Below, piece after piece: positions 54,912 to 64,000 of a DNA stretch of 64,000 nucleotides; position 1 is the first letter of the stretch, and every line of letters begins with the position of its first letter. The position numbers and the translations under genes were made by a program. The notes beneath the pieces were generated by a model. That model did no database searches, was not told where the DNA came from, and saw only the letters and a list, made by a program, of their open reading frames with translations. The DNA is taken from the NCBI GenBank assembly GCA_003415625.1, contig PYIU01000002.1, positions 186,001 through 250,000 of the forward strand. The letters are read 5' to 3'. This stretch comes from Aquanectria penicillioides. Taxonomy: Eukaryota > Ascomycota > Sordariomycetes > Hypocreales > Nectriaceae.

Positions 54912-55811
54912 TTACAGCTTGTAATACTTTGTCCATGAATGCTCCTCTTGAAAACCTAGCAAGGTCTTGATTTTCCTATTGCTCATTGGAGCCTCCGTTG
55001 TATCCATCTCCCTCGTAAAGGCGGTTGCAGGACACTGCTCCTGGAGAAACTGCATAGTTGAAAAATTGTTGGTAATGCTGTCGTTTGTTGCGTTGAATAT
55101 TTGAAAGCCCAACCCGTTTTTTTCAACACATAAATCTATCATGCGACCCAAGTCGCGAACATCAAGATAGGACCAACCGTGAACCTTCCAGCTGCTTGGA
55201 TCGCCAACATACCGAGAAAACTGTTCCCCATGCTCCTCTGGGCTGATGAGAGCCCCAATTCTCAGCGCGTAAATGTCAATTCCGTATTTTTTAGCATAGC
55301 TCCTAGCCACACGCTCGGTACACAGTTTCGATACTGAACAAATGTCGGTTGGGTTGACGTCGAGACTTTCGTCAATGGGAAATGAAGGAAAGTCGACATC
55401 TCCTTCGGCAAAGGTGACGCCATAAACACACACGGAGCTTGCAAGGATAATCTTCTTTATCCCTAATTTGCATGCAGCCTCGATGACATTGAATGAAGAA
55501 ACCGTGTTGGCTTTGAATGTCTCGTTGTCCGGGACCAGCATATTCCGTGCGTAGCCCGCCAAATGCACCACGGCCGTGGCAGGCTGCCGCAGCTCTCGGA
55601 ACGGTTGAGTCAACTTGAAGTGGGATGAGAGTGCGCTGAAAACTTGGCCGCTGTCAGCGAGGTCGACTTTTATGGTGTGCACCTTGTTGCTCAGGGCTGC
55701 TGACAGGGGATTTAGATCGAGATTCAGCACTTCATGTCCGCGTTGAAGTAACGACGAGATCACATAGTGACCAGCCTTTCCCGATCCTCCCGTAACTATG
55801 ACTCGACCCAT
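54912..55811 (-). CDS. Extended SDR (NAD-dependent epimerase/dehydrogenase family)
   Basis: An intact single-exon frame of 299 aa. The Rossmann motif is VIVTGGSGKAGHYV (GGxGxxG, residues ~4-17), with acidic NLDLN closing strand 2 (NAD preference). AVVHLAGYARN and IILASSVCVYGV carry the conserved H-x-A-G and the active-site Ser region. The catalytic YxxxK position reads DICSVSKLCTE: the Lys is kept, but Cys replaces the Tyr. The C-terminus YALRIGALISPEEHG and GWSYLDVRDLGRMIDLCVE are family-typical. In the context of the sugar-acid genes it could be an aldose or uronate dehydrogenase; with Cys for Tyr, activity is doubtful. The assignment to a specific sugar is inference. Confidence 0.82.
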   Translation of the reverse strand: MGRVIVTGGSGKAGHYVISSLLQRGHEVLNLDLNPLSAALSNKVHTIKVDLADSGQVFSALSSHFKLTQPFRELRQPATAVVHLAGYARNMLVPDNETFKANTVSSFNVIEAACKLGIKKIILASSVCVYGVTFAEGDVDFPSFPIDESLDVNPTDICSVSKLCTERVARSYAKKYGIDIYALRIGALISPEEHGEQFSRYVGDPSSWKVHGWSYLDVRDLGRMIDLCVEKNGLGFQIFNATNDSITNNFSTMQFLQEQCPATAFTREMDTTEAPMSNRKIKTLLGFQEEHSWTKYYKL

Positions 55812-57374
55812 GATGTCTTGATTATGAACAGTCGCCCAGACATGTAAATCGGTTGCAATATATGTTCGGCCGGGTAAATATCATTTCCCGCCAACGATTC
55901 GCTGCATCTACCCCGCCCAATAGTATTCAGGCACCGCCAACCGGATTGTTTCATTCCGAAGAGCTGCTGAGCAGCCTGCTATAACTTGGTAAGTAGAACT
56001 AACGAATGAAGTATGTTAACAGCAGCATTACCTCGTGGCTTTAGCCGATTCGCGGATCTTCATAACATGGTCCACTTCGATGTGCAAAGAAAGCCATTCA
56101 AGAGGAAAATTAACATTGTAAGAGTCCTAGAATGAAGCTTAATATCGATCACTTCTCGTTGCCTGTCTCCTGTCTATGCATTCTATGTTGAGATGCCAGT
56201 ATCGGCTCGATACAAAATCTCAACATGGACCCCCGAGATAGATACGCCTACGATGACTTTTGTCTTGATCTTATCTGTTATTTCGGTCTCTTGCGCCGCG
56301 ACAGTCCAGGTTGCAATTGATAGTAAATCTTGATCTATACCGGCAATATACGGCAAGTTTCTTCCGAATCTTCAGAGAACGCAGCCTCAGCGTCTCTTCT
56401 GGCTAACAGCGTGGATGCCGCGGACCAACTTGCCGGTTGCTTGTTAGCGTCGGCAAGTAGCCTACCTTTCTCTCAACTTGTATCAGCATCAGTGGGCTAG
56501 TGGAATGCAAATACTCTCTCGGCTTTGATTACGTCCTCAATTTCACGGCACTGGCAATTGGTTTATTCGCGCACAGATATTTTAGTCTCTCGTGAGCTTT
56601 AGTTAGGATATGCCAGGCCGATGTCAGTTCGCCTTGGGCCTCCAATGTCTCAGAATAGTATGTGTCGTTGGGTCTCAAGAAGCACCTATGTGTCACCGTT
56701 CAGGCTGAGATGATCCTGGCACATTCCTATTTGCCTATAATGCAAAACTAGGCTGCTTATCAATGTGTTGCGTCGTTTCTTGCAGCTTGATCCACAGACT
56801 GAGGCTCGGCCATCTCGCTGGCTGTTTGATAGACCTCGGAGTTGCTCGCACCCACATCGATCCGATCGGCCGCGAGTGCTACCAATCAACTTACATATTC
56901 CCCTGGACCTGGTTCAAATTGGACATGTTCCGCTTGAGTATCTGACTGCCGTTAGTGTCGATTGCAGTTGAACTCGAGCATTCGGTGAAGCGTTTCAACC
57001 AGATGATGCAGTGAGTAAAGAGAAATTCAGCTACCTTGATCGATTGTGGTGGCAATGGCAATGGGGCAATGCAGCGCGACTTTTCGACATGAGCGGCAAT
57101 GCTTGCAACTATACGTACTTTGCTGAAAACGGAGTTGCGACGCCCCACGGTCCAGGCAGAAAATACCACACTTGACTACGTAACGGGCCGGAAAAAAGGC
57201 TTCTGGGAATATGCCGAGACAAGCATGGGCCCTTGGATGGTTTAGTGGTTTATTTACACAATGCCAAATGGTATTGAGACATCGTTGTTCAGACAGAAGA
57301 TATCTACATTGGGAGTCGTGGTATCAACAGCCTGGCAGAAGATTGACTATCTATCATACAGTATGAACATGCAT
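55812..57374. other. Intergenic region, no gene recognised
   Basis: About 1.56 kb. Overlapping short frames at 56763-57169 on both strands show no family motifs. It should contain the SDR promoter and the aspartic-protease terminator. Confidence 0.5.
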
Positions 57375-60300
57375 TTACATAATGGCGGCAATGGCAGCAG
57401 CGAGAACAACTGCAGCAATGGGGACACTCCAGACCGAGGCTCCAGCTGTCTGAGCAGGGCGGCTGGTCACAGCCGGGGGCTGAGAGGTAGCCTTGCTGCC
57501 AGTAGCGGTTGCGTTTGAAGGCTGGACCCAGCCCGAGCCGGCAGCTCCGGGAACCCAAGTAGCCACAGCAGTCTGAGTCTGGGGCTTGTAAGTGACAACG
57601 TCAGTGTAGACCTTGTTACCTCCCTTCTCGCATCCAGCCATGGCGTTGGTGCACGAGACAGTCTGGTAGACGGTGTAAGTCGCAGGGACGTCAGGGCGGA
57701 CAACGACGGTTCCGGTGAGGACTGCAGTCGACTCGGTCTTGGTGCATGATCCACGGAAACCGCAGTTGGTGACCGTGAAGGTCTTGGTCGTAGTGTAGGT
57801 GGAAGTGATGCTGGTGACCGGGGCGCTGGGGGCCTTGGTGGTCTGGGGTCTAAAGGCAGTGAAGGAGGTGACAATCTCGGTAGTGACCTTTCCAACGGGG
57901 CAGTTTGTGACGGTCGGGGGGCAAGCCGTGATGGTGTAGATGCGGGCAGACGTGAAGACGGAAGTGACACTAGGAGCCGGAGGGTTGGAGGTCGGAACGC
58001 TGGAGGACTGGGCGTTGGTGGCTCCGGGGCAGTAGGTGGTGTATGCGGTGATGACCTCGGTCGTGACCTTGCCGACAGGGCAGTTGGTAACGGTGGGAGC
58101 ACAAGAAGTGATGGTGTAGACCTTGGAAGTGGTGTAGGTCGAGGTCAGGGTTGGCTGGGCATTGTCGCTGGAGGGGTTGACAGAAGCGGCGGTGACAGGG
58201 CCAGATGACGCGGGACGAGTAGCAGTAGAAAAGGAAATGACTGAAGAGGCAGAGTTTGAACCAGCGCCAGAGCCGCCGGTAGAGGAGCCAGAGCCACTGG
58301 TAGAAGATCCAGGAACGACGCCGGCAGATGCAGTCGAGGGGGTGGGAGAGGCTTCCTGGATGGTCTCGGAGCCGGTAGCAGTGGCAGAAGTCTGGGTAGA
58401 GCCCGCAGAAGTGAAGGGACCAGGGGTTCCGGAGGAGGTAGTGGTGGAAACGCCAGTGGAAGCGCCAGCGGAACTACCTGGGGTAGAGGAAGCAGCTCCG
58501 TTGGGAGTAGTGGCCGAGTTGGAGGCAGCAGAGCTGGCTTGAGAAGTGGCCCCAGGTGTACTGGAAACGCCAGTAGAGGCAACAGGAGTGGTGGCAGAAA
58601 CGGCTCCCGGAGTGCCAGAGTTGGAAGCGACTGGAGTTCCGGAAGCGCTGGTAGCACCTTTACTGGCACCAGGGGTAGTGGAGGCTCCGGTAGTGCCAGC
58701 AGGAGTAGAGGCGCCTAGAGTAGTGGATGCACTAGTAGATGCACCAGGAGTAGTCTCGCTGTTCACAGCTCCGGGAGTGGTAGATGCACCAGGGGTGGAG
58801 TTGGAGGCAACAGGGGTTCCAGAAGCAGCAGGAGTAGTCTCGACCAGAGTAGCTGCAGAGGTCTGGGAGCTAACAGTGCTGGATACGGCAGAGCTGATGC
58901 TGGATGTTGAAGCCGAGCTCTTAGAGGTCGTGGCCTCTGAGGTGGCCGCACTGGAAGTCGTCGAGGTCTGGGAAGCGGTAGAGGCGCTAGAAGTCGTGGT
59001 GGTGATCAGCTTGGTGCCGTCGCACTCTCCAACAAGAGTTGGCACGGCGTTGGTGCCGCTACCAATGGCAACGAGGTTGGAACCGCAGTCACCCGTGTTG
59101 GCAACATAGATGTTTCGGTTGTCATAGTCGTAGACGACATAGGCCGCTCGGAGAAAAGTGTCACCAAGGACGGGGAGGCCCTCTGGTTCAAAGTCAGCGG
59201 GAACGAATGGAGACTATAATGGACACTTACTGTCCTCTTCGATTCCCAGGACACAACTGCCATCTGCCTGCTTGGCGATAAAGTCGGCATAGGGGACCTT
59301 GATTACGGTGCTTCCAAAGGTAAAGTCGACGGTACCCTTGCCCTGTGCCTCGGAGCAGTCAACTGTGTACTGGGTGGCCGTGGCCGTGGCCTTCTTGGCG
59401 GAAGGGAATGCTTTGATGATTCCACTAAACATGTCGGGCGGGAGGGTGCTAATGGCGTAGCCGCTATCCATGAGAACGACTTGGCCGTCAACCTTGTAAA
59501 ACGCCGAAACCTTGGAGCCGTCAGGGAGCGTAGCAGAGAGCCCATCAAGGTAGATCCAGTAACTATAAATGTTAGCTCGGTTTATTATGTTCAAGGTACA
59601 TGTTCTCGTACCGAGTCTTCTGATCGGGCGACTTGGCAGCCGGCACAATGGGGCGCTTCTCCAGGGATCCGGAGAACTTTCGAGTGTCGATGCCTCCGAA
59701 GATTACGGAGCCTAGTAATGTGAGCGTCGTCGATAACGCCCTCGCATCAGCACTTACCTCGGCTGCTTCCGATGCTTCGGATATCGAGACTGAAGGCTCG
59801 GCTCTTGATAAAACCTTGCTGGGCAAGGCTGTCAAGAACCAGGGGGTAACTGTTTTCCCAGCCGCCCATGTCGGGGCCGGCACCCATGAGACCGGTGGAA
59901 GACTGATCGCTGGCAGTGGCAACTCCAAACTTTTGGTTCTTGATTCGAGCCGCTGGACATGTTAGTGTTTGCCACGGGGGAAGGGGTAAGAGGCTGCCTA
60001 CATCCAATGGTGAAGTCATCAGTCGCGTAGGTGTATTTGACGGTTCCAGCTCCGTATGCGAGCTCGGCAGACTCTCCGGTGCTCTTGAACGTGCTACTCT
60101 TGGACGAGTCGAAGCGTGCAAAAGATTTGCAAAAAGCAGCCTCGGTATCATCACCAGCCTTGCTGCAGTCCGGGTTGACCCAAGTCTCGGAGGAGCCGGT
60201 ATCAAAGTTGAGTTTCACGGTCTGGCCAGGGGTTCCGATGGTCACGTCGATGGTGTAGAAGGCTCCGTACTGCCAACCGGTGCTGGCAACATCGTTCTGG

Positions 60301-60443
60301 CGCTTGGCGACTCTCTTGATGCCCTCGGTGGCCTGTAGGGGGTATCGAACGATGCCGGCCCGCTGGACCATTCCATTGTCGTCCCGGGTTTCGTGGGCCA
60401 GTGCCAGAGCCGGCACGGCCAAAAGAGGCAAAAGAGAACGCAT
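57375..60443 (-). CDS. GPI-anchored yapsin-like aspartic protease with S/T-rich stalk
   Basis: Five exons (60002-60443, 59758-59952, 59612-59711, 59231-59562, 57375-59182; introns 46-49 nt) join in frame to 958 aa. Start 60443 gives a signal peptide (MRSLLPLLAVPALALAHE); an upstream ATG at 60491 would spoil it. KRVAKRQ (~40) looks like a Kex2 propeptide site. The A1 protease domain spans ~50-440: LNFDTGSSETWV (first catalytic Asp), SVIFGGIDTRKF, VVLMDSGYAISTLP (second catalytic site, DSG) and GLPVLGDTFLRAAYVVYDYD. The rest is a Ser/Thr-rich stalk with many TPGAST-like copies and two ~45-residue modules (ITSCAPTVTNCPVGKVTTEV / ITACPPTVTNCPVGKVTTEI). It ends in a hydrophobic GPI-type tail (WSVPIAAVVLAAAIAAIM). 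It should sit on the outer membrane or wall and process wall proteins. Confidence 0.92.
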
Positions 60444-61480
60444 GATGAAGCGTGCGCGATACCGGCGTAACGAGTGACCGGCAAAGTGCAACGCGAGTAA
60501 AGATTGTAACAGTGGGATGTGAAAGAGTGACTCGAGTTGACAGAGTCACTAAACTGGGGCTGCGGCATTGTCTATAAACTGATAGAGAGATCCTCCAGAA
60601 GCCTTGGTGCCCCTGACTAGGCGTCAGCCCATCCCGAGCGGACCGGGAAAAGGTCATGATTTAGTCAAGCGTCCCTTTGGTCGTCTGCGCTGTTCGGGCA
60701 AGGAGCAGCAGCGCCGCTGATAGTCGCGCATGTGGAAATGAGATATGCATAACGAGTTTATCCATCTTGGGAGATGGATGTCGAGTAGCGCTCTCGAGCA
60801 GAGCTAGCTCGGCCTCTTTGACGTGTTCCTGCGTGGCTGCCTCACAGGGCTAGCCGTGATGGTCAGTTGTAAGTCGCTTGCCGGGGCGGAAGACCCGAAC
60901 AGACAGGCTAACGGCAAGCCACAACCTGTTTTTTGATGGGCCTAAAGGCGAAGCGAGGCGTTGATCAATCATCAACCTACCGGCGCGTCGGGAGGGCAGA
61001 GCTGTCATTGCAACAGAATCTTTAGAATCACAAATTCTTTTCAATCCAAATACGAGTCATGAGAAAATAAAATAAGCAGACATCGCATCACAACCGCCGA
61101 CAGACATTGGACAGCGCGGAGTGATCCAGGCTCGGCACCCCTGGCCCAATTTTCGTTTTCAGCCTGCTAGCTGCTGCCGGTTAGATTCCGATAGACTATC
61201 GAGGCGATCAGTCAGTCCAGTCCCGGCGAGCCTGGCTCAATCACCCCGGCATCAATTCTAGGCTGGAGCGGCTGGAATTATCGAAAGCACAGCCCAACTG
61301 TGCGCATGCAGGATCGACGTTAGCCAGCACATTGACGAATCGAACATCACCGCACGGCCACTGTAAAGTGTAACCATAATCCATGTACACGCCAATAACC
61401 TTCTCACCAACCCCACCTAGCACCCTCTCCACCCAGTCCACATATACCATTCTATCACCTAACGTCCTCCACAAATCACC
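60444..61480. other. Intergenic region upstream of the aspartic protease
   Basis: About 1 kb. It should contain the protease promoter. No other gene, repeat or RNA is recognised before the tRNA. Confidence 0.5.
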
Positions 61481-61567
61481 GCCCAGATAGTCCAGTGGTT
61501 AAGACTCTTCGTTGTGGACCTCCTACGCTATTCCGAAGCAACCCAAGTTCGATTCTTGGTCTGGGCA
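61481..61567 (+). tRNA. tRNA-His (GTG) with a ~15-nt intron
   Basis: The cloverleaf is complete: acceptor stem GCCCAGA pairs with TCTGGGC (7 of 7), followed by discriminator A. The D arm is GTC...GAC around AGTGGTTAA. The anticodon stem CTTCG/CGAAG encloses TTGTGG (anticodon GTG, His). The T arm is CCAAG-TTCGATT-CTTGG. Between position 37 and the closing C lies an extra ~15 nt (ACCTCCTACGCTATT), at the canonical 37/38 intron site. The A-box and B-box promoters are within it. Without the intron the tRNA is 72 nt. Confidence 0.93.
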
Positions 61568-62315
61568 GTTCAATTAGTTTTCAATTAGTTTTTTTTGGAG
61601 GATTTGGATGCCATGAGATGTTTTGGTGGTGGTGTGGATGTGGTGAGAAATTTTTCGGTGTTGAGGTCACGTGGGTGGGTTGCGTGGATGGGGCAATGTC
61701 CGGATGGGGTAATGTGTTTTATGCGAGGATATGGACCGTTGTACGGACTAGGTCTGGGAGATTTGTGTATCAATGAACGGGTTTAATTTATTCCTTTTTG
61801 TGTGCTTTTTGGTCCTTCATAGATGTTTCGTGGGGTTGAGGTTGTCATGAACTCGTGACAGTTGATGGTCACGTGGTGGATCATGTGAGCTACCCTATGG
61901 CAGCCGCGATTATTCAGACGCAATGTGCAAGTGCAGGTATGGTATGAGAAGTTAGTTTCGGGTAAATTTTGTGTTAAATTGTGTTATTTAGGGGACTTTT
62001 TAGCAGATAGAGGTCTCCACGGACAGGTCTGGGATAACCCCACCGATCTAGGTTTGGATGTGATGATTCGTTTACGTGCATTTTCTCAGTGCACAACGAT
62101 CAAACATTATCCTCCCAACTCCAACTTGCAAGTCAAAACTGATACTTTGGAATGCCGTAAATCCCAAACTCATCCATCTATACCTTGCACCTAATCGGAG
62201 ACTGACTTGTAGATGTCTTTTCCGTCTGTCCATTAATGTGATGCATCGTGCACTCGATTGACTAATGTAGATGCGCTAGCCGAGAGGCACCCCCGCCTCA
62301 CCTGCCACCGACAAC
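61568..62315. other. Intergenic region, T- and G-rich
   Basis: About 750 bp after the tRNA. A TTAGTTTTTTTTGG run at about 61583-61596 could serve as the Pol III terminator. The sequence is unusually rich in TGG/GTG on the plus strand. Short frames are not convincing as genes. Confidence 0.5.
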
Positions 62316-63830
62316 ATGTATCGCAGCAACGGCGGCTGCTGGACTTGTCGGATTCGACACCGGAAATGCGATGAGTCGCGACCCGGATGCAAAGAATGCG
62401 GCGACAGAACACTCAAATGTCACGGATACGGGCCAAAGCCCGCCTGGATGAAGAACGACGCCCTACTCAAAGCCGAGCTTTCCAGGATCAAGGGCAAGGT
62501 GAAGCGCCATGTCAGTGCAAAGCGAAGGCGTGTTTCTGACGAGCCCGAGGAGCTGCCATGCACTCCCGACCTGGAGAGACCCAAAACGTGTCATTCAGGG
62601 AATCCCATCTGTCTATCCACTATCTAGACTACATCTTCCCTCTGCAGTTTCCCTTCTACGTGGACAAACCTCAGTGTGGGGGCCGGGGTTGGCTGTTCTG
62701 GCTGCTGATGCGCAATGGGCCTCTGAACCAGGCCATCCTGACGCTCTCAGCCCTTCACCACTACACCTTGTTCTCGCCAGAGGCTGAATGGACTGAACGG
62801 GAGCTGATTGAGTACCACACCCGGGCGCTGCAGGGTCTGCGCCAAGCCCTGTCCAAGCACGCAGCCGATGGCCCGGCCAACAAGGAGCAGCTTCTCGAAT
62901 TCCTGGCCTGCGGATGCACCCTGATAAGCCTTGAGGTGCGGAAAGAAATTGCGCCCTCGGAACAAGCTAACAGAAGGTTGTAGATTTTCCGCGGCGGGAC
63001 AGGAGACTGGCAGCCGCACCTGTACGCGCTCTCAAGGGTGGTCAACAACATGGACCTTTGGACATCTCGGCCTTTGGGAACCCCCCAGCGACCAGACGGC
63101 ATGGAAAACGGGCAAAGGTTTTTGATTTCCATGTTGATCTGGTTCGACGTCTTGTCGTGCACGTCCAGCGGCACGGCCCCCACCATCAATCTCAACGTCT
63201 GGCTTGCCGAGAGGGATATTGATCTGTCGCATCTGATGGGCTGCTACAACTGGGTCATGATCGCCATAGGCGAGGTAGCAGCCATTGGCGCATCTAAAAC
63301 GTCTGGGAAAGAGTGTCACATTGAGGCAGCCGATACCCTGGGAAAGCTGGAGGCTGGGCTGAAGGATTTGGAGCCATGTACAGAGGTACGTGGTCTTGAC
63401 TCGAGTAGTTGCGATTGTGCTCACGTCACAGACCCCGGAACCAAAGGCGGCAACAGTGTCAAGAATATTTGCAGCCGCAGCTTTAGTAGAGCTTCACACC
63501 GTCTGTCAAGACCTCTACTCTGAGGGGAAAATCAACTCGGCCGTGCAGAGGGTCATTGACGAGATACGGCGCATCCCGCAGGGAATTTCACGACGCGGCC
63601 TGACATGGCCTATTTGCATAGCGGGATCCATGGCCAACCCGGACCAGCAGGTATTTTTCAAAGACATGACGGGTGAAATCCTGAGCGAGCCGGGCGCCGG
63701 GTTCAGCAACTGCGAAACTGTCGTCCGTATCATGAAGCAATGCTGGCATCACCGGGAGCACTTCCCAGAGCAACCGTGGAACTGGCGAAATGCAATGGCA
63801 GAAATGGGAATATGTGCTCTGTTTGTGTAA
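62316..63830 (+). CDS. Zn2Cys6 transcription factor, frameshifted
   Basis: Exon 1 from 62316 starts with the zinc cluster (NGGCWTCRIRHRKCDESRPG, cysteines continuing to C33-ECGDRTLKC). The regulatory part reads SHLSIHYLDYIFPLQFPFYV and GGRGWLFWLLMRNGPLNQAI, the Fungal_trans_2 signature. Introns of 48 nt (62936-62983) and 46 nt (63386-63431) connect to WQPHLYALSRVVNNMD and the C-terminus NWRNAMAEMGICALFV. The cluster and the domain are in different frames: an extra AG at 62577-62578 (CTG GAG AG ACC) separates them. Removing it gives 472 aa, the normal size. Alternatively an 80-nt intron (62499-62578, GTGAAG...GAGAG) would also restore the frame by removing linker residues, so the gene may be functional. 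Confidence 0.82.
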
Positions 63831-64000
63831 CAGACATTGAACATCTCCCTCTCTTTGCTGTCTCTTAGGGGCTTATGCCTGCTGATGGGGCTCGCCTTAC
63901 GGTGCAATTGTCTTCAGAGCTGGGAACCGCATTGTGACGAGAAATTTGCTGCTCAATGGGTTTGCCCCGAGATACTCCCATTCTTGGCTCCGACGAGAAA
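63831..64000. other. Window end, no gene recognised
   Basis: The last 170 bp follow the stop of the Zn2Cys6 gene. No coding feature is clear before the window ends. Confidence 0.5.

Noticed and set aside
58546..59109. 187-aa plus-strand frame opposite the protease stalk
   Set aside because: Antisense shadow of Ser/Thr-rich repeats; Val/Ala/Glu-only composition and no start context.
1..64000. CRISPR arrays, insertion sequences, bacterial operon signals
   Set aside because: None seen; the DNA is eukaryotic (spliced genes, tRNA intron), so these were not expected.

Overview
The window reads as genomic DNA of a filamentous ascomycete (Pezizomycotina, most likely Sordariomycetes). The main evidence is short introns of 42-58 nt with GTRNGT donors, CTRAC-like branch sites and YAG acceptors, several Zn2Cys6 regulators, a quinate (qa/qut) gene set, and a block that looks heavily mutated by repeat-induced point mutation (RIP). 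The species cannot be fixed from the sequence.

Layout. 1-3960 is an AT-rich, gene-free block. 4-12 kb mixes a few intact genes (a GNAT acetyltransferase and a spliced six-cysteine secreted protein) with decayed ones (an A1 aspartic protease, a B3/B4-domain protein and an M20 amidohydrolase). 10.9-19.0 kb is a quinate-utilisation cluster: dehydroshikimate dehydratase, catabolic dehydroquinase, repressor and activator, and quinate/shikimate dehydrogenase. The activator and the dehydrogenase each carry one frameshift, and no quinate permease is seen. 19.5-24.2 kb holds two dead transcription factors and a damaged alpha/beta hydrolase. 24.8-34.1 kb holds an F-box-like protein, a protein kinase with a repeat-bearing tail, an internally deleted amino-acid permease, an M24 peptidase-like protein and a secreted GH5 glucanase. 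34.5-37.2 kb is a C2H2-C2H2-Zn2Cys6 regulator with a frameshift. 39.3-42.0 kb is an ankyrin-repeat protein with a helical N-terminal domain.

42.4-55.8 kb looks like a sugar or sugar-acid locus: an intact Zn2Cys6 regulator, a GH31 alpha-xylosidase remnant, an HpcH/HpaI aldolase divergent from an IlvD/Edd dehydratase, a full-size ABCC transporter and an extended SDR. Dehydratase plus aldolase fits a non-phosphorylative route to pyruvate and an aldehyde; the substrate is inference. 57.4-60.4 kb is a GPI-anchored yapsin-like aspartic protease. It is followed by an intron-bearing tRNA-His (61.5 kb) and another Zn2Cys6 regulator with a frameshift (62.3-63.8 kb).

Two signals go beyond gene calling. 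First, in the AT-rich block nearly every surviving CpA lies in GCA and nearly every TpG in TGC, so the mutator seems to have had a flanking-base preference. Second, several otherwise readable genes are broken by gain of one AG/GA or CT/TC dinucleotide next to an identical one, which suggests a shared mutation process or a shared sequence error.
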